A DNA stretch of 64,000 nt. Source: Trileptium ribeirensis. Its lineage: Eukaryota > Nematoda > Enoplea > Enoplida > Thoracostomopsidae. Positions 37,124-49,480 of this stretch are shown in pieces. The position numbers and the translations under genes were made by a program. The stretch lies in the NCBI GenBank assembly GCA_030248225.1, contig JASANE010019462.1:1-64000 (forward strand), written 5' to 3'. Position 1 is the stretch's first letter, and every line of letters starts with the position of its first letter. Under the pieces are notes generated by a model, which worked only from the letters and a program-made list of their open reading frames with translations, did no database searches and had not been told where the DNA came from.

Positions 37124-38846
37124 GCTTGTGCTTGATTTTTTTAAGACCCTCACAACGCGAGTGAGTAACAACACACGTGCAAACGTACATCTTACGACAA
37201 CAGTTAATACAGTAAAGCAGCAATGTCTGCCGTACCCGTTTGGACCCAATGTGAATGAAAGGATTAAATCGAATCTGATAAGATATAAAGACTTGATGCA
37301 GCCTACTAATAGATATTATACTTATTTTTAAACATACCGAGATTTTTGTTATTAGTTTACAGCAGGTGGTAGTTGTTTTGACCTACTTCTGAAATGAAAA
37401 AACCAACCAGTCTTGTCGAGCAATGACATATATACATTGGAGTTATGTTTTACTTCAAACCCAGAAGGTTTTTTAGAGTTAGTATTCGAATAATAATTAT
37501 TTTGTTCGTAACTTTGCCAAAATTAATCCTAAACCAAGTTTTACGGTTGTCAGAAATCCTGATATAAAATTTAAGAAATAAAACGTATTTACAGCTAGAG
37601 CAATTTCACATAATCTTTAGCACTAGTTTAGCCATTCACACCACAAAAAGAATTGCTGTTTCCCTGTCGGTTTGTCTAATTTTGGTTCCCAAAATTGAAA
37701 ACCTCTGTCACGTCTGTTCTAATGACTTCGCTGTAATTAAGACTATGTAATTGGCCCGTTGTTGCTAACACCCTCACCACGGACTAATCGTTACGTACGT
37801 AGATATATAAGTTTGTGCTTAACTTATTAAAATAAACCAAACAAAGAACTTTACCTTTTAAGCTTTACCATTTAATTATATGCGTTTGCAATAAAATAGG
37901 GGTGAATGGCGATAAAAATGTTTTAAAATTGTTTTAGTTTCTCCTCGCAATTTGTTTTGAAAGGTTTCCGTTTTAGGTTTGAGGACTTGAAGGCGATGAT
38001 TACATTTGAAGTCAGGGGACATAAAAGTTTTTCTGTTGCAGATGGGCTCATACTATTTTATGGCTTATTGATTATAAGTGTGAAACGTTATTGTTTTAGA
38101 TTAATCAAAAGATATTCGTAGGGTATATATGAATATTGGTACAATGTATTCATTGTTATCAAATTGACGTGTGGCGAACTTATAACAGTCGTTAATTATG
38201 AATGAAAATGTAAAAGAATGATAAAATTCCAAATGCATTTACGTACGACCGGGCAGTAAATTGGAGCAATGAAAAGCATAGCAAAACACATAAAACGGGA
38301 CATATTGACTATAGGCTTGTTTGTTGCAGCAAAGCTCTGACACCGAACAATAATACGCAGTCGGATGCGCGCTACCCGTCAACTCATTACTGTACTGTGC
38401 AGTGTAGTTAGATGTAGCAGAACAGCTATATGTGGTAATTGGTGAAAGCCGACTGCACATGTTGATATGAAATGTGTTGGTTTTTCTTAATTGGCGTATG
38501 ATTGAGTTTAGACAAGGTATAATCTTGAATTATTTCCGAAACTACTGACGTTTTGTTGAAGGTAATAAAGTAGTTGGTAAAACTGGAATTCGCAACCCAA
38601 CCGCGTAATGATTTGAATTTGACATTGTTGTTGAATTTTAATACACACGCATGCAGCGGGACGTATTCAAATGGGCGCTACGGAAGTTTCAGCATAAAAT
38701 TGAAGATCCACCTGCGGGGTCGGCCTTCCTTTTGATGAGGGTTTCTGGTTACGTATAATCATTACTTCTAGTCTTTAGCATGAGCTTTTTACATATATAT
38801 ATATATACGTTGTATTGACCTATAAAACGCTGCTGTTAACAATCTA
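37124..38846. other. Unassigned AT-rich DNA
   Basis: No repeat border, RNA gene or convincing frame seen. Confidence 0.55.
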
Positions 38847-39179
38847 AAGCCTTGTTCACACGCTCAAACTTTTTGCTTAAATTTTGAGCTCAAAATTTGA
38901 GCTCAAAATTTCATCAAATTTTGATCAAAATTTGATGGTGATTTTTTAATAAAAATTGCGATATTTTAAAATTAGAGATTAATATTTGAGCTCAAGCTTT
39001 TTCAGGCAATACATCTTGTCCATGATTGGCTACAGGAATATTCATGAAAAGTTTGAACAGCGTTCACACGTTCAAACTTGATAAAAATGCAAAAAAGATG
39101 CTTTCACATTTTGATCAAAATCTGAGCTCAAATTTTGATCAAAACTTGGGCAAAAGGTTTGAGCGTGTGAACACGCCTT
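38847..39179. mobile_element. 333-bp foldback MITE with ~65-bp terminal inverted repeats
   Basis: Left end AAGCCTTGTTCACACGCTCA and right end TGAGCGTGTGAACACGCCTT are inverted repeats. The arms continue with multiple GAGCTCAAAATTT/TTTGATCAAAATT repeats, giving a long hairpin. The centre is a short AT-rich spacer with TTCATGAAAAG. No clear target duplication. No coding capacity. Confidence 0.85.
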
Positions 39180-39201
39180 AACATAATGTATTAAGTGTGC
39201 A

Positions 39202-39340
39202 CAGGGGCATTGCAAGTTCTTCAAATGTGGGAGGGGGCAAAAAAGAAGGAACGGTCGTTCACATTCACTTTGTTGTTACCCCACCAATTATTTTTCACGT
39301 CTGTCAGCAAAAAGTGGGGTGCACTATTGCGACTCTCCTG
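39202..39340 (+). mobile_element. Non-autonomous element, copy 1 of a three-copy family
   Basis: Starts CAGGGGCATTGCAAG and ends near TTGCGACTCTCCTG. It contains GGTCGTTCACATTCA and CTGTCAGCAAAAAGTGGGGT, shared with 40741 and 54826. The ends are hAT-like, but no matching duplication was found. Confidence 0.55.
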
Positions 39341-39559
39341 GAGATTCATGTGTGGGATTTCTTTTGATGAATATTTTGAATTTGAAACACTTTCTCAAAA
39401 CTAGCTCTTCCTCAACATTAGCTCTCACTGCTTCCTTGTCTGTTAGGTGATGTGAGTAATTGGATAAAATTATGGCACAATTATAGCGGCATTTCTGGTC
39501 ATAAAGTATATATTTAAAATAATATCATTTGTGCCTGTGCCATTCATGCTCATCGTAGG

Positions 39560-39740
39560 ATGAGAGGGGGCATTATCAAGACTGCAGCGGCAGACCCTTT
39601 CGGGTGAAGCGCCGATCCCCGCAGGAAGATAGCCCGCTCCCCAGTCTCGCCTCCTGGCATTTGCGATAAATTTTAGCGCAAATAAGAAAATTTGGAGCCT
39701 CAAAAAATTTCAAAAACTTGTTTGCCCCTGGCAACAAAAA
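39560..39740. repeat. GC-rich/A-rich dispersed repeat
   Basis: A GC-rich block with CCTTTCGGGTGAAGCGCCG, then AAATTTTAGCGCAAATAAG and AAAATTTGGAGCC. It is similar in layout to the GGCAAAAATT family. Confidence 0.35.
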
Positions 39741-40740
39741 TAAAATATAACATCAAAATCGATTTAGATGTATTACTTTGAGTGTATAGATTACAATGAG
39801 TAGTATACCTTATATCAAGCTATTTCTCTCAATATCGAATTGTGTCACGACCGTTAAACATCGTCGTTCATAGAACTAGACCCTCGATATATACTGATTG
39901 ATTTCTATTTCACTTTCCCACATATTTTTTGTATTAATTTTTACCGTTCGTGTGTCAACAATACAAGGTGTTTTATTTGACATAGCATGATCTTTGTGAA
40001 GCGGTTTTAGGAAATGTCACATTATCTGCATGTTATTTTTATTCACAGTATACTATATATATATATCACGTTTATATATAAACTAAGCACAATATGGAAA
40101 ATGTTTATAAATATAAAGAAGAGTACCAGATATATAAATATGTAAGATTCACATGCTATGTATGTGTAAAATACTCTATGTTTCTCTGTATTTGTTTGTC
40201 TCTCTCTATGTTTGTCGTTTTATTCATCGATTTCAGGTAAAAATATGCGGGAATTACCGGTTTTGCGTTTTTTTCATTTCTAGTTTATTTACAGTGTCTA
40301 ACATCTGCCGTTACGTCCATATTGACCATATATACTGCTTTCGGCATAGATACATTTATGTTTTTATAAGAATAATGAAATTTGTAGATCAAGTTATTTT
40401 CGGTCAGTAAATTGAGTAGGCTCCGTGCGAAAATCACCGATTGTGGGAAAGCCACTTGCGGCTCCAATTACTACTCTGCTCCTAGTCGTGGTGCCGAAAA
40501 ATTGAACAAACTGAGATGGACACCGCCTCGCTGTAATACTCAGGGAATATATATTTATACTATATTTTCGTGTTACATATTGTATTTGTAGAGTTAATTA
40601 TGTCAAGTGACATTTATAGTTTTTAATAAATTTGAAGACTTTGTAGATAGTTTACCCCATTAACTCTCCAACAGTTTTGGTAGGTAACAATAGTGAGATA
40701 ATTGTATATATATTAGGTGAATTTTTAGTGCCGTATAGTT

Positions 40741-40890
40741 AGTGGCGTAGCAAGCATTTCAAGAGTGAGTGGTGCCAGTAAAAAGTGGATAGGTCCGTCG
40801 TTTACATTCATTTTATTATAAACATATCAGTTTTTTTTCCTTTTTTTAGCAAAAAATGCGGATGCCCCCGCTTGTGGTGTACTATTTTAC
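40741..40890 (+). mobile_element. Non-autonomous element, copy 2 of the same family
   Basis: Starts AGTGGCGTAGCAAGC and shares GTCGTTTACATTCATTTTAT and AGCAAAAAATGCGGATGCCC-like sequence with the copies at 39202 and 54826. Confidence 0.55.
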
Positions 40891-41775
40891 GTGAAAATAC
40901 ACGATTCACAATTCAAAACGTCTAAACGGGTATTGCTGAAATAACAGGAACCATCTGTACAAGATACCATATGCATCTTATGCCTATTGTTTCGACTTCA
41001 CGCTTTATTCAAGTAAAATCAGTCAGAACATACTGATATTGTCGGTAGTGATATTAGCACCGACCTTTAGAACAACTTTTAGCTCGGAACAGCTAAAGTA
41101 ATATTATATTGCTTGCCTTTCACCAAAAATTACTCTGTCCAACAATGCCAAACGCAAAACGTTCAGGGAGGACAGGAGCAGAGCTGCTGTAATCCGATAA
41201 CACTAGCTCTCGATTCGACCGACATAGTTTTGAATTCGACCGACATAGTTTTGAATGAATTAATAAGTCATAGATCTTTCTATGTAAAGAAAGCTCATGA
41301 CAAAATTCTCTATAAATGTTCTGAGTCTTGCTGTTATGGTGCAGCGTGTAAGTCTAGCATTCGTTGAAATGCTAAATTATACATTTATTGTACGAATAAC
41401 AAGTTGGGACTGGGGTGGCGGGAGGTGGCTTCAACTGCCCCAATATCCCAAGCTTAGTATCTGACAATGTCATGACCACAACTTGCTTTGTATTTCCGCA
41501 AACGAAGAAAACACATCCCAGTATTTTAAGATTTTGTAATATTGTTCATATAATAGCTGCAACAAAGTCAATAAACTAACATGATCCAATTAGCTACTAA
41601 AATTTATTCTCCACCGTCTTTCAGGGCGGTGGGTGTTATATATGTTCATTTCTGCTATTGGAACTTTAGATTAGCAATACAATGTATAAGCTAGCTTTTG
41701 ATTTATCATTGGGTATGATACAGATGGAAGCACATATTTTGAACGGTGGAAATTAACTGCACTAAACTTATGAAT

Positions 41776-41919
41776 AGTTGTAGCACAGCTATCGTGCATT
41801 AAGTGATTTGTACGCACGATTGTAACGAGTTCAGACGAGTGCGTCAGCACGAGTTTGAACGAGTTAAACAACACAACCGTGCGTACAAATCACTTGACGC
41901 GCCCGGCTGTGCTAAAACT
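41776..41919. mobile_element. 144-bp foldback element, copy 2
   Basis: Left end AGTTGTAGCACAGCTATCGT, right end GGCTGTGCTAAAACT. The inner arms AAGTGATTTGTACGCACG and CGTGCGTACAAATCACTT are exact inverted repeats, and the centre has inverted GAGTGCGTCAGCACGAG sequence. It can fold over nearly its whole length. Confidence 0.85.
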
Positions 41920-43169
41920 CACTTGTAATACAGATAATTTAGCTAAACGTGCGTTAAGTCATTTTGATGCACGGCTTTAACTATATAAGCTGTGTTACAA
42001 AAATATGATAGAGCATGTATTTCTGATTTATTACAGTTGAGCAGAGTAGATGAAAAGCGAGGGGCGTGCCTGGTCTTGCTAGCAGGCCGAGTAGAGGCAT
42101 ATTTACGGTAGAGGTTAGAATAACAACTCTGATCTGCTCCCGGATTTGTTGTTTAACTTAGTCAAATACCCAACCTTACAAAATTTAGTTTGAAATAAGC
42201 AGAAGTTGAATGTTATATTGAGCTAGAGTCCCCAGAAAAGCAAGGGTGACTTTGATGTTGAAGGTAGAGATAACGATATAAACTTTTGAAGCTTATTTAA
42301 AACCCAGTCCACCAAATTTATCTCATCGTTATGAATGGTTCAGCGTTACAGACCCCCAGTGAATAAAGACAATAGAGAACGGGACTGGGCCGAAGTTTGT
42401 TGAAAAGCCGATTTTTAAAACTATGCTTTCATACACGCTTAAAAACAGTAGCAGAACAAAGATTTTGTTTAAGGCAACTCGAGAACTTTACAACGTGTAG
42501 GCGTTCCAGATATCGCATCATCACAAAGACCATCTATAACCCTGCTTAAATTTAAACAATCATATTATTTACTGCAATTAGATGTATATTTGATATGAAA
42601 TCTTCATATACGTACGTTACTTGTCGCCAAAATTATGGCAATTATAGCAGCCTTAGAAAACGAAACATCTAATGCTTTGGTAGCATCCATATCACGTTCC
42701 TTACTGAACGCAAATGCCGGGTCTACGAAGTGGTATGTGTGGGCTGAGCTAGAAAGCCCTGCGGGGATGCTAAAACTGCAATTAGAGAGAAGCGGCTTGA
42801 ACGTAGCACAATCGGTCCGGTTCGAGCGAAAAGTCAGAAACATTTTATACAATTAGATTGTTACGCAATCTGACCGATAATTGAGACTTGGTTAGTTGAG
42901 TTTTCTGCGATAATGCGTCAGGATTTCTTTTTGACCAATGTAATATGTGCTGAAATCCGTTTGTTGCTAACTGTTGGTTAATTAATACGCTAATGACTGG
43001 TGGCGTTGTTACATCGAAATATTACCTTTACAGTTCAATAATTTAGAATTTTGAACGATACTGAACCTTGTTTGTATTCATTGTCGTGTTGTTTAGCTTC
43101 AACAAGTGTAAATAAATGCGTCGCATAAATAACAAAATGAACACAAAAGTAATAAAAAAAGTTGAATAC
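41920..43169. other. Unassigned; region open on both strands at 42604-42856
   Basis: About 80 codons are open on + and on -, with slightly raised GC. The + frame includes ALENETSNALVASISRSLLN. Neither strand shows a known domain or good splice sites. Confidence 0.4.
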
Positions 43170-43420
43170 TCCCCCGTCCAAGACCCGTTTTTGGCGATTT
43201 TATCCCCATTTCGCCAATTTCACTCTATTTTAAAAAAATTTTCACAATTTTACAGTGTAGGGGTGTAAGCCAAGGCCTCAGGAGAGGGAGAGGTAGCCCA
43301 CCCTGAACCCCTGCTTCGGCATGATGCACTATATAAATGGTTCATGTATGACGCGGTTATATCTGATGAGAGTCTCAAGCGCGATGGGGATCCTACCATC
43401 TCCTTTTTTGGAAAAACATG
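43170..43420. repeat. GC-rich/GGCAAAAATT dispersed repeat, opposite orientation
   Basis: The complement contains GAAATTGGCGAAATGGGGAT and CGCCAAAAACGGGTC. The GC-rich part lies on the right (GGAGAGGGAGAGGTAGCCC). Confidence 0.45.
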
Positions 43421-43662
43421 AAAAGTCAGCAAATATTTTCTACCATCCACCAGTTGTGTTTGGCTGGCTTTGTACTATACCGTGAACATCCAGAAATGTA
43501 GGTTTATTACATGCCAGAACTACCTGAATTGTTAGTCCAATGAATCGGGTATTTCCTGACAATTTTTAGTATCAGAAATGACAGTGAAGAGTGCGTTACC
43601 CTTTTGATGTTGTTGCCGAGTTATCCTTAAAAACATGTGGCAATCGTATTTTGAGTGGCTGT

Positions 43663-43830
43663 CAGTAGCGCAGCACGCTACTCAACCGTGCGGACGAGTA
43701 TACTCAAAAAGGGCATATTCAAAAATGGCGCACTAAAAAGTGGTACGCTATGGACACTTTTGTGTAAAATGGCACAGGCAAGGGGCGGCTCTGCCCGTAC
43801 CTCCCTTCGGTCGGCCTGACGACAGTTGCA
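43663..43830 (+). mobile_element. hAT-like non-autonomous element fragment
   Basis: Begins CAGTAGCGCAGCACGCTACT and has A-rich CAAAAAGTGG-type sequence followed by a GC-rich end. The start matches the minus-strand sequence around 15775 (GCGCAGCACGCTATTCA) and resembles the MITE at 51964. The right terminus and duplication were not identified. Confidence 0.5.
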
Positions 43831-44329
43831 GTAGTATTGTATATAAAGTATGCATCGTGCTATTGTTATTATTAAAACCGTTGAGTTTAGAAAAATTTCG
43901 GTACTGATGAATACTTGTCCAATATTATAATATTACATTAAAAGGCTACGAAACAGCAAACTATAATGGCTATGATATATGTGCCGGGATCATATTACAA
44001 CTTCCCGGCTCCAATTTCCATTGCATTCTAGTAAATTGTGTTGGTTTTAAACACGTTTCAGTGCACAATGAATCTTTTGCTTCTTGGCTTTTACTGAGAT
44101 GCTGTTTATTATTATTACTATTAGTACAATATGATTTCCATATTTCTCTGTTTATATAACTTTGTTATCCCATAATATATATAGCTCTCGTTTTGTTGTT
44201 CTTGTTCAGTTTATATTTAAGCTTTTAATGTTTGGTTTGACACTTTTATAGCAGCTTAAATATTTATAGTTTATACTTGACAGCGTAAAGTGACACGGTC
44301 GCCTTCGTAGTTTCTGCATTGCTATCAAG

Positions 44330-44585
44330 GGGTTGGGATGGTAAGAGCGTCCGGTTACTCGGGAGCAAGGACCGGCAAGGTATTCATAAGTGGGAGATAG
44401 CACAACTGTAAATGGTGGGCCGTAAGGGAGAAATCCTTTTTTTGGCGAAAAGTGGGAGGTGGTGATGGGGAAGAGCCCAACCGTACCCGCTTTTGCGGTA
44501 CACTGCTCGGTTGTACCCATACAATTAGGCCCACAATTTTGAGAATGCCTTCTTCCATAACCCCAATTTTGAGCACGTGCCAACA
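44330..44585. repeat. GC-rich island, possibly of the same dispersed family
   Basis: It has TTGGCGAAAAGTGGGAGG and CCCAACCGTACCCGCTTTTG-type sequence. Two overlapping minus-strand frames reflect the raised GC; no domain is recognisable. Confidence 0.3.
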
Positions 44586-45086
44586 CCACTAAATGGTATC
44601 GAACATTATTATATAGAACTATTACTATAATTTCTAGGGTGACTCGTCTTTCAGGGTTTCATTATTGTTGGCGACGCCGGCATTGACGGCTGGTAGTCCT
44701 TAATATTGAGCAAGATTTCAAAGGAAATATTGAAATAATTCTTGGAAAATGTTCTTGAAAGTGGGAAACGAAACATTAGTAAAATTTAAAAGGCACATTT
44801 TTTATATTTTTTATGTTTTCCAAAGTTCTCCGCCATTTAGATCGGGATTCGAAGATGATTGTGGAAATTGATAGCCGCAAACAAGACGTCAGTTATATAT
44901 GTACTGTCAGAAGTAGTCCTAAAAAATTTCTAGAAGTTTATAATACTTGGTCATAATCATGTACTCTCCCTTACGAGATGATGTGATAGTTTTTCGCTTA
45001 CTCTCGAAAGTATTGCAGGCCAAACCCCATCAACGTTCTTTAGAAAAGCGGTTATCGGCTACCCCTTTCCCTCAAGGTTTCTAGGT

Positions 45087-45137
45087 TTCTAACAAAACTA
45101 ACAGGTGTTTCTAACAAAACTAACAGGTGTTTCTAAC
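45087..45137. repeat. Short tandem repeat, 22-bp unit
   Basis: Unit TTTCTAACAAAACTAACAGG+TG, two full copies and a partial third. Confidence 0.8.
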
Positions 45138-45279
45138 TAACTAATCACCAATAACCAGTGTGCTTATTGCATTCCCTCTCATGGGTTTTAGGGTCGACGA
45201 ATCGGATTTCCAAAATGTAGTGCATTTGATTAGTTATCTATTGCATGCAATGCTCCAAGAATGGTCTACTTTATATGTG

Positions 45280-45500
45280 TCGATAGGACGAGACGGGTTA
45301 CTCCCAAGGGTCGGACGCCCCAAGCCATATTTACCCATCCAATGAAGGCTTCGCACCCACCCCCTCGCCCAAAGTGCACGGAAGTAAAATATTACCAAAA
45401 ATTGTGGTAAAAATGGCAAGTCGTCGGAGTGTATACCCCCTGGGACCTCACCAGGCGAAGACCTTCCCCGCCGACAATCTACCCCCACAAGCCGATGGAC
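45280..45500. repeat. GC-rich/GGCAAAAATT dispersed repeat
   Basis: GC-rich blocks flank TTACCAAAAATTGTGGTAAA and AATGGCAAGTCG. Confidence 0.4.
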
Positions 45501-45641
45501 CTTCCAGAGATATGGTCTGTAAGTAGAAAATATGTCGCGCCTTTTTCTGAATTTTTCAGTTGTCTTGTGATCAATGAGCCCGGTGGTCAGAATATAGTTT
45601 GTCTTCAGTTGCTTGGTTACGTATTGCGTGTAGGTAATTAA

Positions 45642-46782
45642 AAATGTTCTAATACGTAATGTAAATTAAAATATACCAGTTTCTCGATGCGCTAAATACG
45701 CGGTTTTATCGTCTAGATTCTATTGTGACTGTACCATGCCTTTTCAGGGGATTACAAGGAATTTGAGTTTAAGGTCGACCATCGGCAAAACCGATTTGCC
45801 GAAAAAAATTCGTATGTCCTTGTTTTCTGCGTTATATCAGATAAGCTATTACAGGTTTTGTGACAAGCCGATATGTGCTGTTCCTCAACCTCTATCATTT
45901 CAGCATTATAAGGCTTAAAGGGTTCCAGAGGTTTTAGGGTGGCATATAGATCAGACGCAAAACCTGCTACGGGTGATTACATATAATGAAAGATTATCGA
46001 TGAAACCACACCAGCGCCGTTTCACCCTTGTTACATGATACTAGCTATGGTACGTCGGTTAACAAGCCTACGCTTGAAATATTAATTGCTTTTGAATTTG
46101 ACTTATTTTCTGCTCAAGCTTGTGTTACATTAGCTCAATAGAAATCAATATATGATTCAATTTCTAGGAATCTAAATATATATAAATCTAAAATTATATA
46201 TTTCGTCTAATTTATTTATTTAACGAGCATTCAGTTAAAATCAAGGAATTAGAAATGTTAGTATATTTAATATAATTTATTTAATTTTTACATTTATATG
46301 ATGCACATCTACATAAATAAATCAACAAATCTATAGAATCCCAACTACAGTTGGTGCTTTAGTGCCCTATATTCGCGAATGTACAGCGTTTTTATGTCAA
46401 GCCCATGTGTTTATGGAGTTGATGGACAACACCTAATTGCATTTCGTAACAAATATATAGTAGTCCCAGTTGTCCTTTTTTACAATTTTTGCCTATGTCC
46501 GAGATAAATGTGTGATGACAACGGTGCAGAAAGGAAATATTATTCATTTTCAATCATGAGGTTTTAATATGTTGCAAAAATATTACATAGCTTGGTGTTA
46601 GTGTCATTGAATTCAGAGTGTTAATGAAGACTCTTTACTTTTCATGTGGTCAAATTTGGGACTGTCAGTTTGTGGATTTTTTCTTGTGGCATCCATAATT
46701 CAAACTTATAACGCCCGGTCGTCTCGCGCGATATTTCAAACGAAAGCTTGAAATTTCTAATCGTGTCCTTTATTTATGCATT
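45642..46782. other. Unassigned AT-rich DNA
   Basis: AATATATATAAAT-rich at 46170-46320. No feature supported. Confidence 0.55.
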
Positions 46783-47022
46783 CAAAATACATTCTGTGAA
46801 ATTTAAAAGAAATTTCTTGGAATTTTACACCACCAAATATTCTTTTAAAATTCAAAGAAATATTCCTTGAAATTTCAAAGAATTATCTTTGAAATTTCAA
46901 AGATATGTAATTCTTAAAAAATAATTCTTTGAATTTTAAGGAATGTTTGTTTGAATTTTAAAAGAATATCTGGTGGTTCAAAATTCAAACAAATTTCTTT
47001 TAAATTTCACAGAAACCTATTT
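46783..47022. mobile_element. ~240-bp near-perfect foldback MITE
   Basis: The two ~100-bp arms are inverted copies at close to 90% by eye. The left arm contains TTCTGTGAAATTTAAAAGAA (from 46792) and ACCACCAAATATTCTTTTAA; the right arm contains their complements, ending CACAGAA at 47014. The centre is TTTCAAAGATATGTAATTC. It is non-coding and lies inside AT-rich DNA. Confidence 0.85.
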
Positions 47023-47499
47023 TCATTGTGGATAAAACGGATTCTCGACCTTCTTAAAAGTGGGCCGAAGAGGGCCTGGTCGGGTCAAAATGGGTTCCGA
47101 CAAAATAAGTTTTGGCTGCATTTCAATAATTCGCCACCCAGCTTCATTGTGCAGAACAATTAAGGCTCTATAAAACTCTATTTAAAACTTTTGAATAAGA
47201 TTACTAAGGAGTTCAGGATTGGGGCCGAAAGAAAGCGGTTTTAAAATGTGCCCAGAAAGTCGGAATGCACGAAATTGACCACATCTCCATAACGATTGAA
47301 AATATATTGGTTTTCTTTTGCAGCGAGAGAAGCTTAATGCAAATACATGTGATATATGTACGTTATTAAGGCGGTAGCTTATCATGTAGGATTAGGTAAA
47401 ATGGGCTTTTAAATGACCCGGCGACACCCGAAATACTCGAAAATGGCCATGCCCTTATAACCAATATTAAAGCATATTCGCTAGCGCACCGTCCTACCT

Positions 47500-47785
47500 G
47501 AGATTGGGGGTCCAGCTGTACGAGCTACGAGTTTAGTTACGCAAAATTTTCCACCAGCCAGGACAAATGACTGTCAGGGTGGATAGAACATATGTGTCCG
47601 TGAACGGTGGGGGTTATTACCTGAGGGTCGGCTCCCCAAGCAACCTTTACACACCAAGTGCGTGGAAGGCGCGCCGTAAATGTTGGCAAAATTTGGGAAA
47701 ATGTGGTAACAAGTTTGTGGCACAAAATGTCCTCATAATGTAGTAAACTCGAAACGTGAGCAAAAATGCAGTTTCTAATGATTCT
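47500..47785. repeat. GC-rich/GGCAAAAATT dispersed repeat
   Basis: GGTCGGCTCCCCAAGCAACC island, then TGTTGGCAAAATTTGGGAAA and TGTGGTAACAAG. Confidence 0.45.
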
Positions 47786-48229
47786 TTCCTCTACCCTCAT
47801 CTTCTCGGACGCATCTAAAATAGTGTTTTTACTCCAGATAGATTTGTTTCAAAACTCAATATCAAAATTAGCTTCCACATATATATAAAACGACTATATA
47901 TACTATTCAGTTGAACTGATACAAATCAAAAGGTAATATTCACCAACTTTAACAATCTATTTGAGTGAAAAATATTGCTTTAATTTATTCGATCTTTACT
48001 TTGATAGAAAATTTGCGCCGTTTTCAAACATGGAACCAGACCTGCTTTGCGGTTTTCGGGAAAAGTTACACAAGTTTCAAGATCACGAAAAATATTGAAA
48101 AATTGCATATTTAGTCGTTGCAAGCATGAATTTCTTTTCTATGTAGCACATGCTTTATAAATATACTGCTAATGTTGATTATGTATGAGCTATTAAAACA
48201 AATGGTATGCTCGCGCTTACTATAAATTA

Positions 48230-48420
48230 ACACAAATCGGCAAAAATTGGGGCAAGTTTTAACAAGAATACGGCAAAATTAGCAAAATACGGAAAAATTG
48301 AAGAAATTTTTGAGAACAATTAAGTCCAATTGTATAAAAACTGGGGTCCATCCCAGTGTATCCCGTCTGCGTGAAATCTGGGGGCTCCGAACCCCTCCCC
48401 CGACTGGTGCTCCACTGAAC
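48230..48420. repeat. GC-rich/GGCAAAAATT dispersed repeat
   Basis: AATCGGCAAAAATTGGGGCA, ACGGCAAAATTAGC and ACGGAAAAATTG, then a GC-rich block that ends GGTGCTCCACTG, an hAT-type end when read in reverse. Confidence 0.5.
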
Positions 48421-49139
48421 ATATGAGTCTGTTTGGGCGCATTTGAATAGCGAGAAAAGCACTATGCAGCTGCTTATGCGGTTTGTTAGAATATTCTCAG
48501 AATTCAAAAATCTGGCCTCGACAAGTCCCTAATGGTATTAAGGTTTTAATTTTTGTCATTTTTGTTTGATTTTTAAATAGTAAAAAGTAAAACCCAGTTA
48601 TGACACTGGGTGGGAGCTCGTGGCGCGTCTAAATATAAAATAGATATGTAGCTATATATTTTTTATATAATGTTAATCGTGTTGCAAAAATGCCAGCTGA
48701 GAAAATATGTCCCTTACCGATTGTACATTGGAATCATTAACTATTTAGTATTTTCCTGTATATAATATACAATCATATAAATATAAAACTGTCTCATTCA
48801 AACAAAAATTAATTGTATTCTTCTATATTAACTATTTAATCATATATGCTCATTGGGGGGGGGCTAAGGGTTACCTCCCTAAGGCGCTGGACCCCCTGAG
48901 ATCCTCATTGCAAATAATGCAGGCATTGCGCATTCATAGGGGATGCCGCTTAAAATTATTGTCTACTCAGTTCTTAAACCCGATGAGGAAAATTTGTTAC
49001 ATCACTGCTAGTTAGAATTATCTGTAACGGAAATGAAACCGAGCGGTATGAAATTTTTTCTGACCGCTCCAGTTTAGATTCGCCTAGTATTTGCAACTAC
49101 CGTAGGTGGTACGGCCTTATAACATTTAATTAAGATCGC

Positions 49140-49480
49140 ATTGTCAGCTAGATTTCCTAAAAGGTAGCTTGATCCTTCCTGAGGTTCTGCAGCCCCTGCC
49201 CTCCGCCTTTCCTGCGCGCGGAAAATATAGGAAAAATAGACAAAAATTGAGGGAATGGGCCAATATTCGGAAAAATTGGTAAAAATCGTGTGAAAATTGA
49301 AAAAAAAATCGGGGAAAATTGGCAAAAACGGGAAAAAGTCCAACAATTAAGAAAATTTCAAGTCTAAAAAAATTTCGAAAATTTTTCTCCCTTGGCGACC
49401 TCCCCCCTGGTCGACCGAGCGACCCCTCCCTTGACGAACCCTTCCCGTCGCCGACCAATTGATCTCCTTGGGTCTTCGGA
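49140..49480. repeat. GC-rich/GGCAAAAATT dispersed repeat
   Basis: A GC-rich island is followed by GGAAAAATTGGTAAAAATCG, GGGGAAAATTGGCAAAAACG, then TTTTTCTCCCTTGGCGACC and TTGATCTCCTTGGGTC. The last two blocks recur at 51.4 kb. Confidence 0.5.

Noticed and set aside
41611..41632. CCACCG...CGGTGG stem around CTTTCAGGG as a histone mRNA stem-loop
   Set aside because: The stem and loop sequence do not match the conserved histone 3' element, and there is no histone gene nearby.
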